A stretch of 64,000 nt of DNA from Streptomyces griseorubiginosus (GTDB lineage: Bacteria; Actinomycetota; Actinomycetes; Streptomycetales; Streptomycetaceae). Positions within the stretch are counted from its first letter, which is position 1; every line of letters starts with the position of its first letter. The stretch spans positions 1 to 64,000 of the forward strand of contig NZ_WVUG01000004.1 of the NCBI RefSeq assembly GCF_017614965.1, given 5' to 3'. The notes beneath the pieces are model-generated. The model saw nothing but the letters and a program-made list of their open reading frames with translations, did no database searches and was not told the DNA's origin. Position numbers and translations under genes: made by a program. Shown piece by piece: positions 1 through 8,980 of this stretch.

Positions 1-108
1 CCCGGACTCCGGCCCCGCGGCCGCCCCCGACTCGCCGACGGCATCGCCGCCGAACTCGCCCTCGCCCGCGACCTGCTGACCGGCCTCGGCCTCAAGGAGC
101 TGCCATGA
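1..108 (+). CDS. C-terminal tail of an upstream gene (possibly EboE)
   Basis: The first 105 bases read without a stop in frame 1 and end in TGA, which overlaps the next start codon as ATGA, so this is the 3' end of a gene translationally coupled to the phosphodiesterase that follows. About 35 residues are visible and end in an amphipathic stretch (AELALARDLLTGLGLKELP). The coupling to an EboF-like enzyme suggests the missing gene is EboE, a xylose-isomerase-like TIM barrel of ebo clusters. The visible tail is too short to establish this, so the name is inference from context. Confidence 0.5.
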   Translation, partial: PGLRPRGRPRLADGIAAELALARDLLTGLGLKELP

Positions 109-1544
109 GCACCCACCGGGCAGCGACCAGCCCCACCCCCCTCCTCGTCCTGGACGTCGTGGGCCTCACCCCCCGACTCCTCGACCACATGCCCCACCTC
201 AAGAAGCTCGCCCAGTCCGGCTCCCGCGCCCCGCTCGGCACCGTCCTGCCCGCAGTGACCTGCGCCGCCCAGTCCACCTTCCTCACCGGCACCCACCCGT
301 CCGAGCACGGCATCGTCGGCAACGGCTGGTACTTCCGCGAACTCGGCGACGTCCTGCTGTGGCGCCAGCACAACAGCCTGGTCGCTGGGGACAAACTCTG
401 GGACGCCGCCCGCCGCGCCCACCCCGGCTACACGGTCGCCAATATCTGCTGGTGGTACGCCATGGGCGCCGACACCGACATCACCCTCACTCCCCGTCCG
501 GTCTACTACGCCGACGGCCGCAAGGAACCCGACTGCTACACCCGGCCCCCGGCCCTGCACGACGAACTCACTGAGAAACTCGGCACCTTCCCCCTCTTCC
601 ACTTCTGGGGGCCCGGCGCCGACCTGGTCTCCAGCCAGTGGATCATCGACGCGACCCGCCACATCCTGCGCACCCGCCACCCCGACCTGGCCCTGTGCTA
701 CCTCCCTCACCTCGACTACGACCTGCAACGCTTCGGCCCCGACGACCCGCGCTCCCGCAAGGCGGCCACCGACCTGGACACCGCCCTGGCCCCGCTCCTG
801 GACGACGCCGCCGCCGAGGGCCGCATCGTCGTCGCCCTGTCCGAGTACGCCATCACCCGCGCCGACCGGCCCGTGGACATCAACCGCGTCCTGCGCCGCG
901 CCGGCCTGCTGGAAGTCCACACCCAGGACGGCATGGAGTACCTGGACCCGATGGCATCCCGTGCCTTCGCGGTCGCCGACCACCAGATCGCCCACGTCTA
1001 CGTGCGCCGCCCCGAGGACCTCGACACCACCCGGCAAGCCCTCGCAGACCTGCCCGGCATCGACCGACTCCTCGACGACCAGGGCAAGAAGACCCATCAT
1101 CTCGACCATCCGCGCTCCGGCGAACTCGTCGCCGTCGCGGAACCGGACGCCTGGTTCACGTACTACTACTGGCTCGACGACGCCCGCGCGCCCGACTTCG
1201 CGCGACTCGTCGACATCCACCGCAAACCCGGCTACGACCCGGCCGAGTTGTTCATGGACCCACTCGACCCCTATGTCAGGGTCAAGGCCGCGACCGCGCT
1301 CGCGCGCAAGAAACTCGGCATGCGCTACCGCATGGCGGTCGTGCCCCTCGACCCGTCACCTATTCGCGGCAGCCACGGCCGCCTTCCCACGAGCGACGAC
1401 GACGGTCCGCTCCTCATCTGCTCCACCCCCCGCGCCGTCGGCGACCGCCTCGCGGCCACCGACGTGAAGTCACTCCTGCTCCACCTCGCCGGTCTGGACC
1501 GACCGGCCCCGCAGGACCCGTCCGTTCCGACTGGTCCCCAGTGA
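105..1544 (+). CDS. Alkaline-phosphatase-superfamily phosphodiesterase (EboF/nucleotide-pyrophosphatase-like)
   Basis: This 479-residue protein belongs to the alkaline phosphatase/nucleotide pyrophosphatase superfamily. The N-terminus carries the metal-binding LVLDVVG strand (Asp17), then PAVTCAAQSTFLTG with Thr52 as the likely phosphoryl-accepting nucleophile, then THPSEHGIVGNGW. A YLPHLDYDLQ segment follows near residue 206, and an HGRLP-type segment near the C-terminus would supply further metal ligands. There is no signal peptide, so it is probably cytoplasmic. It starts inside the stop codon of the preceding gene (ATGA), so it belongs to an operon beginning outside the window. In ebo clusters such a protein follows EboE, and the cluster is proposed to help deliver secondary-metabolite precursors across membranes. 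The family assignment is secure; the Ebo role and substrate are inferred. Confidence 0.75.
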   Translation: MSTHRAATSPTPLLVLDVVGLTPRLLDHMPHLKKLAQSGSRAPLGTVLPAVTCAAQSTFLTGTHPSEHGIVGNGWYFRELGDVLLWRQHNSLVAGDKLWDAARRAHPGYTVANICWWYAMGADTDITLTPRPVYYADGRKEPDCYTRPPALHDELTEKLGTFPLFHFWGPGADLVSSQWIIDATRHILRTRHPDLALCYLPHLDYDLQRFGPDDPRSRKAATDLDTALAPLLDDAAAEGRIVVALSEYAITRADRPVDINRVLRRAGLLEVHTQDGMEYLDPMASRAFAVADHQIAHVYVRRPEDLDTTRQALADLPGIDRLLDDQGKKTHHLDHPRSGELVAVAEPDAWFTYYYWLDDARAPDFARLVDIHRKPGYDPAELFMDPLDPYVRVKAATALARKKLGMRYRMAVVPLDPSPIRGSHGRLPTSDDDGPLLICSTPRAVGDRLAATDVKSLLLHLAGLDRPAPQDPSVPTGPQ

Positions 1545-1590
1545 AGCACTCACCACTGACAACGCCCTCCGACACCGAGGAGTTCCAGGC

Positions 1591-2619
1591 ATGAGCCGCA
1601 TCCCCCAGACCGATCCCGAACTCACCCACCGCCTGACCAGAAGAGGCATGCTCGGCGTGGCCGCCGGCGCCACCGCGGCGGCCCTGCTCGGCGCCGCGTC
1701 CACGGCGACGGCCGCCGAGTCCGCCTCCGCGGGCCGTGGCCGTCCCGTCCTCCCGCCCGGCCGGCTCGGCATCCAGCTGTACAGCCTGCGCGACAAGGTC
1801 TCCACGCTCGGCTTCGCGCCCGTCTTCGCCGAACTGGAGAAGTACGGGTACGACGAGGTCGAGTTCGCCGGATACACGCAGGGCTCGGCCGGACCCATCA
1901 CGCTCGCCCAACTCCGGCGGCTGGCCCGGAACCACGGTCTGACCCCGATCGGCAGCCACGTCGGCTACTACTCCGACGACCCGAACGCCTACACCTTCGC
2001 CCAGAACCTCACCAAGGTCCTGGACGACGCCGAGGCACTCGGCCTCAAGCACATCGGCACCGCCTCCGGACCGTTCCGCTACGGCTCGACCGTCGACGCC
2101 TGGAAGCGCGCCGCGGAGGAGTTCAACACCTACGGCGCGGCGGCGAAGGCGCGCGGCATGAAGTTCTACCAGCACAACCACTCCGACGAGTTCTCCTTCG
2201 CCACCGACAACCCCAAGATCCGCCTTTACGACGTGCTCCTCGCGGAGACCGACCCCGACCTGGTGTTCCTGGAGATGGACATCTTCTGGGCCTACGCCGG
2301 CCAGTTCCGGTTCTCCAAGCGGCCCGACGGCAGCCCTGCCCCGTTCGAACCCCTCGACTACGTCCTCAGGCAGCCCCACCGCTACCCGCTCTTCCACGTC
2401 AAGGACGGCGTGAGCGATCCGTCGAACCAGTTCGGCTACCGCATGGTGGACGTCGGCGACGGCGACATCGACTACCAGAGGTTCATCTCCGCCGTGACCA
2501 GGCTCCGCGGTGAGCGCCTGGCCCACCACTGGCAGACCGAGCGCGACCAGCCCGACGAGTCCTTCACCTTCGCCCGCCGCTCCAGCGCGTACCTGCACTC
2601 CCTGCGCGAGAAGTGCTGA
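1591..2619 (+). CDS. Tat-exported sugar phosphate isomerase/epimerase-like TIM barrel
   Basis: This 342-residue protein has a twin-arginine signal (LTRRGMLGVAAGATAAALLG, residues about 15-35) and should be exported folded. The mature part is a xylose-isomerase-like (AP endonuclease 2) TIM barrel: GIQLYSLRD opens the first strand, and conserved metal-site segments follow, including YDEVEFAGY, FYQHNHSDEF, LVFLEMDIFW and PLFHVKDG. Members isomerise or epimerise sugars or cleave sugar-like substrates with a divalent metal. The start is ATG, preceded by GAGGAGTTCCAGGC. It lies 46 bp after the phosphodiesterase in the same direction and ends just before a strong hairpin, so it is probably the last gene of that operon. 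The substrate is unknown. Confidence 0.8.
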   Translation: MSRIPQTDPELTHRLTRRGMLGVAAGATAAALLGAASTATAAESASAGRGRPVLPPGRLGIQLYSLRDKVSTLGFAPVFAELEKYGYDEVEFAGYTQGSAGPITLAQLRRLARNHGLTPIGSHVGYYSDDPNAYTFAQNLTKVLDDAEALGLKHIGTASGPFRYGSTVDAWKRAAEEFNTYGAAAKARGMKFYQHNHSDEFSFATDNPKIRLYDVLLAETDPDLVFLEMDIFWAYAGQFRFSKRPDGSPAPFEPLDYVLRQPHRYPLFHVKDGVSDPSNQFGYRMVDVGDGDIDYQRFISAVTRLRGERLAHHWQTERDQPDESFTFARRSSAYLHSLREKC

Positions 2620-2633
2620 ACCGCACGCCCGGC

Positions 2634-2671
2634 GTGAGGAGGCCCTCCCCACCCGGGGAGGGCCTCCTCAC
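2634..2671. terminator. Bidirectional hairpin terminator
   Basis: A perfect 17-bp inverted repeat (2634-2650 against 2655-2671) with a 4-base ACCC loop sits in the 64-bp gap between two convergent genes. It lacks a U-tract on either strand, as is common in Streptomyces. It should stop transcription from both sides. Confidence 0.85.
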
Positions 2672-2683
2672 GCGCGCGTGCCG

Positions 2684-4075
2684 TCAACCCGTCGGCTGCG
2701 CCTGGGCCGTGAGCACGTCCGAGCCGCTGCGCCCCGGCTGCCGCAGCAGCAGGGCGATCGCCGCCGCCACCATGGAGACGCCGCCGGCCAGCGCGTACGC
2801 CCCGTCGTAGCCCCAGGCCGCGACCACCATGGAGCCGAGGCCGCCGCCGAAGAGGCCGCTGATCAGCTTGCCGCTGTAGACCAGGCCGTAGTTGGTGGCG
2901 TTGTAGTTCTCCCCGAAGTAGTCCGGGGTCAGCGCCGCGAACATCGGGTAGAAGGCGCCGCCGCCGAAGCCGGAGAGGAAGGCGAAGAACAGGAACAGCC
3001 ACTCGCTCTTCATCTCACCGGCCAGGATCACCCCGAACTGGGCGAGGCCCAGTACGACGATCACGAACACCAGGGTCGACTTGCGGCCCCACTTGTCGGA
3101 CAGCCAGCCCACGACACCGCGGCCGATGCCGTTGATGACCGCCATGACACCCATGGAGGACGCCGCGACCAGCGGGCCGAAGCCGACCTGCTTGGCGTAG
3201 TCGACCTGGAAGGAGATCCCGAAGATCGACACACCGGCGGTCATCACGATGGCCACCCACATCAGCGGCAGCATGCCCGTCCTGACGGCTTCCTTCGGCG
3301 TGAACTGCCGTACCGCCGGAGGGTTCTTGGCCAGACTCGCGGCGTTCTTGCGGTTTCCGGCGAACGTCAGCGGGTCGATGTCCGCGGGCCACCAGTTCTT
3401 CGGCGGGTCCTTGAAGAACATCGCGCATCCGGCGACCACGATCATGACGTAGCAGCCGATCAGGTCCAGCACACGGTGGTAGTTCCCGGTGTCGAAGGCG
3501 TAGTTGAAGATGAAGATGAACGGCAGCGACCCGTAGGCGAAGCCGCCGTTGACGAAGCCGGTCCGGGCACCCCGGCGCTCGGGGAACCACTTGCCGACCA
3601 TGTTGATGCAGGTCGCGTAGACCAGGCCGGAGCCCAGGCCGCCCACCACGCCGAAGCCGAGGATGGCCAGCCACACGTTGCTCAGGTGCGACAGGGCGAG
3701 GAAGCCGACCAGGCACATGCCGGAACCGATGGACATGGCCCTGCGCGCCGTCAGGATGCCCTTCTCGCGCATCCAGCCCGCGGGGAAGGCGATGCCCGCC
3801 TGGAAGAACACCCAGACGCTGAGGATCCAGAAGGTGTTGGACTGCGTCCAGCCGTGCGCGTGGGACAGGGTGTCCTCCGCGGAGCCGTACGCGTACTCGG
3901 AGACGCTGATGGCCATCATGGCGATCCACGGGAGGTACACCATGAGCTTGCGGGAGTGGCCGAGGATGTCCCGGTCGGTCTCGCCGACGCGGTACACGCG
4001 GCCGTTGGAGTCGGTCACCTCACGGTAGGGACGGTGTGCGGCTGCCGTGTCGGCCGAGAGCGGATCTGCTGTCAT
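2684..4075 (-). CDS. OFA-family MFS transporter (oxalate/formate antiporter type), copy 1
   Basis: This 463-residue major-facilitator protein has about twelve membrane segments. The N-terminal cytoplasmic block reads YREVTDSNGRVYRVGETDRDI, followed by the first helix. The EYAYGSAEDT segment and the WFPERRGARTGFVNGGFAYGS loop are typical of the oxalate/formate antiporter (OFA) group of Gram-positive bacteria. It probably exchanges or imports small mono- or dicarboxylates at the plasma membrane. I chose the start at 4075 because the protein then begins exactly like its neighbour, and the ATG lies 2 bp after the neighbour's TAA, indicating coupling. The adjacent CoA-transferase and decarboxylase genes make oxalate or a related acid the natural candidate substrate, but this is inference from context. 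Confidence 0.85.
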   Translation of the reverse strand: MTADPLSADTAAAHRPYREVTDSNGRVYRVGETDRDILGHSRKLMVYLPWIAMMAISVSEYAYGSAEDTLSHAHGWTQSNTFWILSVWVFFQAGIAFPAGWMREKGILTARRAMSIGSGMCLVGFLALSHLSNVWLAILGFGVVGGLGSGLVYATCINMVGKWFPERRGARTGFVNGGFAYGSLPFIFIFNYAFDTGNYHRVLDLIGCYVMIVVAGCAMFFKDPPKNWWPADIDPLTFAGNRKNAASLAKNPPAVRQFTPKEAVRTGMLPLMWVAIVMTAGVSIFGISFQVDYAKQVGFGPLVAASSMGVMAVINGIGRGVVGWLSDKWGRKSTLVFVIVVLGLAQFGVILAGEMKSEWLFLFFAFLSGFGGGAFYPMFAALTPDYFGENYNATNYGLVYSGKLISGLFGGGLGSMVVAAWGYDGAYALAGGVSMVAAAIALLLRQPGRSGSDVLTAQAQPTG

Positions 4076-4077
4076 GC

Positions 4078-5466
4078 TTATGCCATCTCCTCGCCGAGCG
4101 GGTGCGGGTTGGGGACGATGCGCCGGGCACTGGGCCGGCCCGGGGCCTTGAGGAAGAGCGCCAGTACCGCGGAGGCCAGGCCGATGGAGCCGGCCAGGAC
4201 GAACGCGCCGTGGTAGTCCCACTCACCGACGACGACGGCGCCCAGACCGGAGCCCACGAGTCCGGAGACCAGCTTCGAGCTGTAGACCATTCCATAGTTG
4301 GTGGCGTTGTTGTTCTCACCGAAGTAGTCGGCCGTCATGGCAGCGAACAGCGGGAAGATCGCCCCGCCGCCGAAGCCGGAGACCATGGAGCAGAACAGGA
4401 AGAACGGCATACTGCCCATCTGGCCGGACACCAGCACGCCGAACTGCGCGGTGCCCAGCACGACGCACACGATGACCAGCGTGTTGCGCCGGCCGCAGCG
4501 GTCGGAGATCCAGCCGATGACCCCGCGCCCGGTGCCGTTGACGATGGCCTTCAGGGACATCGCCGTGGCCACGATCCCGCCCGCGAAGCCCATGTCCTTG
4601 CCGAAGGGCACCTGGAAGGCGATGCCGAAGATATTGATGCCGGCCGTGCACAGCAGACAGAACCACATCATCCACAGGACGGGCGTACGGGCGGCCTCCT
4701 TCGGGGTGTACTGCTTGACCGCCGGCGGGTTCTTCTCCAGCGCCCGGCGGATCTTCGGGTCGTCGGTCTGCCTCAGCGGGTCCACGTGCGGCGGCCACCA
4801 GTTCTTCGGCGGGTCCTTGAAGAACCAGCCGGCCGACGCCACCAGCAGGCACAGTCCGATGCCCGCACAGGCGAGCACCGTCCGGTAGTTGCCGAGGTCC
4901 ATGTAGGAGGTGAACAGGAAGACGAAGGGCACGGACCCGTAGGCGAAACCGCCGTTGACGAAGCCCGTCTTGCCGCCCTTGCGCTCCGGATACCACTTGC
5001 CGACCATGTTCACGCAGGTCGCGTAGACCAGGCCGGCGCCGATGCCGCTGCACATCCCGAAACCGACGTAGGCGACGGCCACGTTCGGCGCGTACGCCAG
5101 CGACAGATAGCCGAGCATGGTGCCGACGGCGCCGATCATCATCGCCGTACGCGCGGGCAGTCGGCCGCTCTCGCGCAGTCGTCCGGCGGGGAAGGCCACG
5201 GCCGCCTGGAAGAACACCCAGACGCCCATCAGCCAGAAGATGTGTCCGCTGCTCCACAGATGCGCTTCGTGGAGCGTGTCCTCCGCCGAGGTGAACGCGT
5301 ACTCGGCGGAGCTGATGCCCATCATGCCCACCCAGGGCAGGACGACCATCCACCTGCGGGTCCGCCCCATCAGATCGACATCCGTCTCGCCGATCCGGTA
5401 GACGCGACCGTTGCGGTCCGTCACCTCCCTGTAGGGGACGGACGCCGTACAGTCGGTCGTTGTCAT
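4078..5466 (-). CDS. OFA-family MFS transporter (oxalate/formate antiporter type), copy 2
   Basis: This 462-residue protein is a close paralogue of the next gene downstream and shares the NGRVYRIGETD leader, the SAEYAFTSAEDT segment, WYPERKGGKTGFVNGGFAYGS and the FKDPPKNWWPPHVDP loop. The pair looks like a tandem duplication that has diverged. Transport of oxalate, formate or similar acids is expected from the family. The start at 5466 has an AAGGGG ribosome site in front, and the last codon is a TAA two bases from the following ATG. A strong terminator 76 bp upstream separates it from the CoA genes, so the two transporters probably have their own promoter at about 5467-5541. Which acid each copy carries cannot be told from sequence. 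Confidence 0.85.
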   Translation of the reverse strand: MTTTDCTASVPYREVTDRNGRVYRIGETDVDLMGRTRRWMVVLPWVGMMGISSAEYAFTSAEDTLHEAHLWSSGHIFWLMGVWVFFQAAVAFPAGRLRESGRLPARTAMMIGAVGTMLGYLSLAYAPNVAVAYVGFGMCSGIGAGLVYATCVNMVGKWYPERKGGKTGFVNGGFAYGSVPFVFLFTSYMDLGNYRTVLACAGIGLCLLVASAGWFFKDPPKNWWPPHVDPLRQTDDPKIRRALEKNPPAVKQYTPKEAARTPVLWMMWFCLLCTAGINIFGIAFQVPFGKDMGFAGGIVATAMSLKAIVNGTGRGVIGWISDRCGRRNTLVIVCVVLGTAQFGVLVSGQMGSMPFFLFCSMVSGFGGGAIFPLFAAMTADYFGENNNATNYGMVYSSKLVSGLVGSGLGAVVVGEWDYHGAFVLAGSIGLASAVLALFLKAPGRPSARRIVPNPHPLGEEMA

Positions 5467-5541
5467 CGTTGAGTGCCCCTTGCGTCGAAAGTTCTGGCCA
5501 GCGCCCCCTGTCCAATGCCTTTCGTGTGCGCACGGGTCCCG

Positions 5542-5573
5542 GGGGCCGGCCGACCGCACTGTCGGCCGGCCCC
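5542..5573 (-). terminator. Hairpin terminator of the ligase/CoA-transferase operon
   Basis: A perfect 13-bp stem (5542-5554 with 5561-5573) with a 6-base loop lies 14 bp past the ligase stop codon. It ends the three-gene minus-strand operon and insulates the transporter pair downstream. Confidence 0.8.
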
Positions 5574-5587
5574 GCGCGTGGGTCACC

Positions 5588-7735
5588 TCATGAACCGCCC
5601 CCCAACAAACCCGCGGCCCGCGCCCAGCGGTACTTCGCCCCGAGCACGGCCACCGGCTTCTCGGTCGTGTACGGGTACGCCACGACCCCGCGCTCGTAGA
5701 GGTACTGGCAGGCCTCCTCGACCTCGACGTCACCCGCGAGGGAGGCAACCACGGGCTTGACGATCCCGCGCTCGCGGAACTCGGCCACCACGCGCGCGGT
5801 GAGCTCCGCGAAGACCATCGGGGGAGTGACGATCGTGTGCCAGTAGCCGAGGACGAGCGCGTGGACGCGTGGATCCTCCAGGCCGAGCCGGATCGTCGCC
5901 TCGTACGTCGACGGCGGTTCGCCGCCCGTGATGTCGACCGGGTTGCCCGCGGCGCCGAACGGCGGGATGAACCTCCGGAAGGCCTCGTCCAGGTCCGGCG
6001 GGATCTCCATCAGGGACAGGCCGTTGTCGGTCACCGCGTCGGACAGCAGCACACCGCTGCCCCCGGCCCCGGTGATGATCACGACGTTGTCGCCCCGGGG
6101 AGTGGGAAGCACCGGCAACGCGCGCGCGTATTCGAGCATGTCGTTCAGCCCTGGAGCCCTGATCACGCCGGCCTGCCGCAGGATGTCGTCGTACACGGCG
6201 TCGTCGCCCGCGAGGGCCCCGGTGTGCGACCCGGCCGCCTTCGCGCCCGCCGCCGTACGGCCCGCCTTCAGGACCACGACCGGCTTCCTCGGTACGGTCG
6301 CCCGCGCGGCCTCCACGAAGGCGCGGCCGTCCTTGAGGTCCTCCAGGTGCATCGCGATGCACTCGGTGTGCGGGTCCTCGCCGAACCAGGTCAGCAGGTC
6401 GTCCTCGTCCAGATCGGACTTGTTGCCGAGGCCCACGATCGCCGACACACCCGTCTTCGTGGTGCGGGCGAAGCCCAGGACGGCCATGCCGATGCCCCCG
6501 GACTGGGAGGTCAGCGCGACCCCGCCCTTGACGTCGTACGGCGTGCAGAACGTGGCGCACAGGTCCTGCCAGGTCGAGTAGTAGCCGTAGATGTTGGGGC
6601 CGAGGAGGCGGACGCCGTGCCGCTCGGCGATCGACACGATCTCCGCCTGGAGTTCGTGCTCGCCGGTCTCCGCGAAGCCGGAGGGGATCAGCACGGCGTT
6701 GGGGATCTTCTTGCGTCCCACCTCCTCCAGGGCCGAGGCCACGAACTTGGCGGGGATCGCGAAGACCGCCACATCCACCTCACCGGGAACGTCGGTGACA
6801 CTCTTGTACGCCTTGCGGCCCAGAATGTCATCGGCCTTGGGGTTCACCGGATGGATCTCCCCGGCGAAGCCGCCGTCGACGAGGTTGCGCATGACCGAAT
6901 GACCGATCTTGCCCTGCTCGTTGGAGGCGCCGATCACGGCGACCGACGACGGCTGCATCAGCCGGCGCATGGAGGTGAGGATCTCCTCGCGCGTGTACCT
7001 CCTGCGCGGTGGCGGCTGTTTCTCGGCGAGGATCACCCGGATGTCGGCGGCGACCGCGCCCACCTCAGTCGCGATCACGGGATTGAGGTCGACCTCCGCG
7101 ATCTCCGGGAAGTCCGCGACCAGTTGGGACACCCGCCGGATCTGCTCCGCGACCGCCCACCGGTCCACGCCCGCCCGACCGCGCACCCCGCGCAGGATCT
7201 CCGCGGACCGGATCGAGTCCAGCATGGACAGCGCCTCGTCGGCACTCACCGGCGCCAGCCTGAACGTGACGTCCCCCAGGACCTCGACGAGAACGCCGCC
7301 GAGCCCGAAGGCGACGACCTTCCCGAAGGTCGGATCCGTCACCGCGCCGACGATGACCTCCTGCCCCTCGGGCAGCAGCTCCTGGACCTGCACACCCTCG
7401 ATCCGCGCGTTCGCGTCGTACGCGCGCGCGTTGTCGACGATCTCGTGGAACGCCGCCCGTACGTCCGCGGCGCCCTCGACGCCGACGACCACACCGCCGG
7501 CGTCGGTCTTGTGGAGGATGTCCGGCGAGACGATCTTCATCACCACGGGCCCGCCGAAACGCGCCGCGTAGGCGACCGCCTCGTCCACGTCGGTGGCCAG
7601 TTCCTCGCCCGGTACGGCGATCCCGTACGCGTCGGCGATCACCTTGCCCTCGGGCGCGGTCAGCGCGGTCCGCCCCTCGGCGCGCACGGTGTCGAGGAGC
7701 GAGCGCACCCGCAGCTCCCGGTCTTCCGCCATCAC
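5588..7735 (-). CDS. ADP-forming acyl-CoA ligase (acetate--CoA ligase family), permuted domain order
   Basis: This 715-residue enzyme is of the NDP-forming acyl-CoA synthetase family and should make an acyl-CoA from acid, CoA and ATP, or run in reverse to make ATP. An ATP-grasp domain comes first (about 10-235, with MKIVSPDILHKTDAGG), then a CoA-binding Rossmann domain (about 255-350, VAVIGASNEQGKIGHS). Two succinyl-CoA-ligase-like domains follow, with TSQSGGIG near 409 and the SHTGALAG segment whose His504 is the probable phosphohistidine. Many family members have the ATP-grasp domain last, so the order here is the permuted one. Start is GTG at 7735 (GGAG nine bases upstream) or ATG at 7732. 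It follows the CoA-transferase with a 1-bp gap. In this operon it may charge or discharge the acid handled by the transferase and decarboxylase. Confidence 0.85.
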   Translation of the reverse strand: MMAEDRELRVRSLLDTVRAEGRTALTAPEGKVIADAYGIAVPGEELATDVDEAVAYAARFGGPVVMKIVSPDILHKTDAGGVVVGVEGAADVRAAFHEIVDNARAYDANARIEGVQVQELLPEGQEVIVGAVTDPTFGKVVAFGLGGVLVEVLGDVTFRLAPVSADEALSMLDSIRSAEILRGVRGRAGVDRWAVAEQIRRVSQLVADFPEIAEVDLNPVIATEVGAVAADIRVILAEKQPPPRRRYTREEILTSMRRLMQPSSVAVIGASNEQGKIGHSVMRNLVDGGFAGEIHPVNPKADDILGRKAYKSVTDVPGEVDVAVFAIPAKFVASALEEVGRKKIPNAVLIPSGFAETGEHELQAEIVSIAERHGVRLLGPNIYGYYSTWQDLCATFCTPYDVKGGVALTSQSGGIGMAVLGFARTTKTGVSAIVGLGNKSDLDEDDLLTWFGEDPHTECIAMHLEDLKDGRAFVEAARATVPRKPVVVLKAGRTAAGAKAAGSHTGALAGDDAVYDDILRQAGVIRAPGLNDMLEYARALPVLPTPRGDNVVIITGAGGSGVLLSDAVTDNGLSLMEIPPDLDEAFRRFIPPFGAAGNPVDITGGEPPSTYEATIRLGLEDPRVHALVLGYWHTIVTPPMVFAELTARVVAEFRERGIVKPVVASLAGDVEVEEACQYLYERGVVAYPYTTEKPVAVLGAKYRWARAAGLLGGGS

Positions 7736-7736
7736 G

Positions 7737-8969
7737 TCAGATCACTCCGTTCGACTTGAGCAGGCGCAGTTCCTCGTCGCCGAGGCCGAGCTCGCCGACG
7801 TAGACCTCTTCGTTGTGCTCGCCGAGCAACGGTGAACTGGTCACCTCGACGGGGGAGTCGGACAGCTTCAGCGGGCTGCCCACGGTGGTGAACTCGCCGC
7901 GCTCGGGGTGCGGGACGGTGACCACCATCTCGTTGGCGACCAGCGAGTCGTCCTCGATGATCTCCTTCGTGGACAGGATCGGCCCGCACGGGATGTTGTG
8001 GGCGTTGAGCCGCTGAAGCACCTCCCACTTGGGCAGCGTCGAGGACCACTCCTCGATCAGCTGGAACATCTTGTTGAGCTTGGGCAGACGGGCCTGAGGG
8101 GTCGACCACTCGGGGTCGTCCGCCAGCTCCGGCCGGCCGATGAGTTCGCTGATGGGCTGCCACCCGACGGGCTGCACGATGACGTAGACGTAGTCGTTCG
8201 GGCCGCCCGGCGCGCACTTGACCGCCCAGCCGGGCTGACCGCCGCCGGAGGCGTTTCCCGAGCGGGGAACTTCGGTGCCGAAGTCGTCGTTGGGATATTC
8301 AGCGAGCGGGCCGTGGGCCAGGCGCTGCTGATCGCGCAGCTTCACCCGGCAGAGGTTGAGCACAGCGTGCTGCATGGCCACGTTCACCCGCTGACCGCGC
8401 CCGGTGTGCTCGCGCTGGAACAGCGCCGCGAGTATCCCCGCCACGGCGTGGACGCCCGTGCCCGAGTCCCCGATCTGGGCCCCCGTCGCCAGCGGTGGCC
8501 CGTCCTCGAAACCGGTGGTCGACATCGACCCGCCCATGGCCTGCGCGACGACCTCGTACGCCTTGAAGTTGGTGTACGGGCCGTCCCCGAACCCCTTGAT
8601 GGAGGCATAGACGATCCGCGGATTGATCTCCTGGACGCGGTCCCAGGTGAAGCCCATGCGGTCGACCGCGCCCGGTCCGAAGTTCTCGACCATGACGTCC
8701 GAGCGCCGGATCAGCTCGGTGAGGATCTCCTTGCCGCGCTCGGTCTTGGTGTTGAGGGTGATGCTCCGCTTGTTGCAGTTGAGCATCGTGAAGTAGAGGG
8801 AGTCGACGTCCGGCAGATCGCGCAGTTGCCTGCGGGTGATGTCACCGCTCGGCGCCTCGAGCTTGACGACGTCGGCGCCGAGCCAGGCCAGCAGCTGGGT
8901 CGCGGAGGGCCCGGACTGGACATGGGTCATGTCGAGGACGCGGATGCCCTCAAGTGCCTTGGTGGTCAC
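7737..8969 (-). CDS. Class III CoA-transferase, formyl-CoA:oxalate CoA-transferase-like
   Basis: This 410-residue family III CoA-transferase (CaiB/BaiF) is very like formyl-CoA:oxalate CoA-transferase. It shows [31 protein letters not shown] at the N-terminus, NKRSITLN near 67, [13 protein letters not shown] near 94, and the catalytic aspartate in the AQIGDSGTG segment (Asp168, equivalent to Asp169 of the Oxalobacter enzyme). In the oxalate pathway it swaps CoA from formyl-CoA onto oxalate, and the resulting oxalyl-CoA is then decarboxylated. It is encoded 11 bp after the ThDP enzyme and immediately before the acyl-CoA ligase. The start is GTG at 8969. The family is certain; oxalate specificity is likely but not proven, because the partner decarboxylase is atypical. 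Confidence 0.85.
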   Translation of the reverse strand: MTTKALEGIRVLDMTHVQSGPSATQLLAWLGADVVKLEAPSGDITRRQLRDLPDVDSLYFTMLNCNKRSITLNTKTERGKEILTELIRRSDVMVENFGPGAVDRMGFTWDRVQEINPRIVYASIKGFGDGPYTNFKAYEVVAQAMGGSMSTTGFEDGPPLATGAQIGDSGTGVHAVAGILAALFQREHTGRGQRVNVAMQHAVLNLCRVKLRDQQRLAHGPLAEYPNDDFGTEVPRSGNASGGGQPGWAVKCAPGGPNDYVYVIVQPVGWQPISELIGRPELADDPEWSTPQARLPKLNKMFQLIEEWSSTLPKWEVLQRLNAHNIPCGPILSTKEIIEDDSLVANEMVVTVPHPERGEFTTVGSPLKLSDSPVEVTSSPLLGEHNEEVYVGELGLGDEELRLLKSNGVI

Positions 8970-8980
8970 GGGCGTTCACC

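Noticed and set aside
4036..5472. Long open frames antisense to the OFA transporters and to many other genes
   Set aside because: They come from high GC at third codon positions. They lack ribosome sites, read as Arg/Pro/His/Gly-rich low complexity and match no family.
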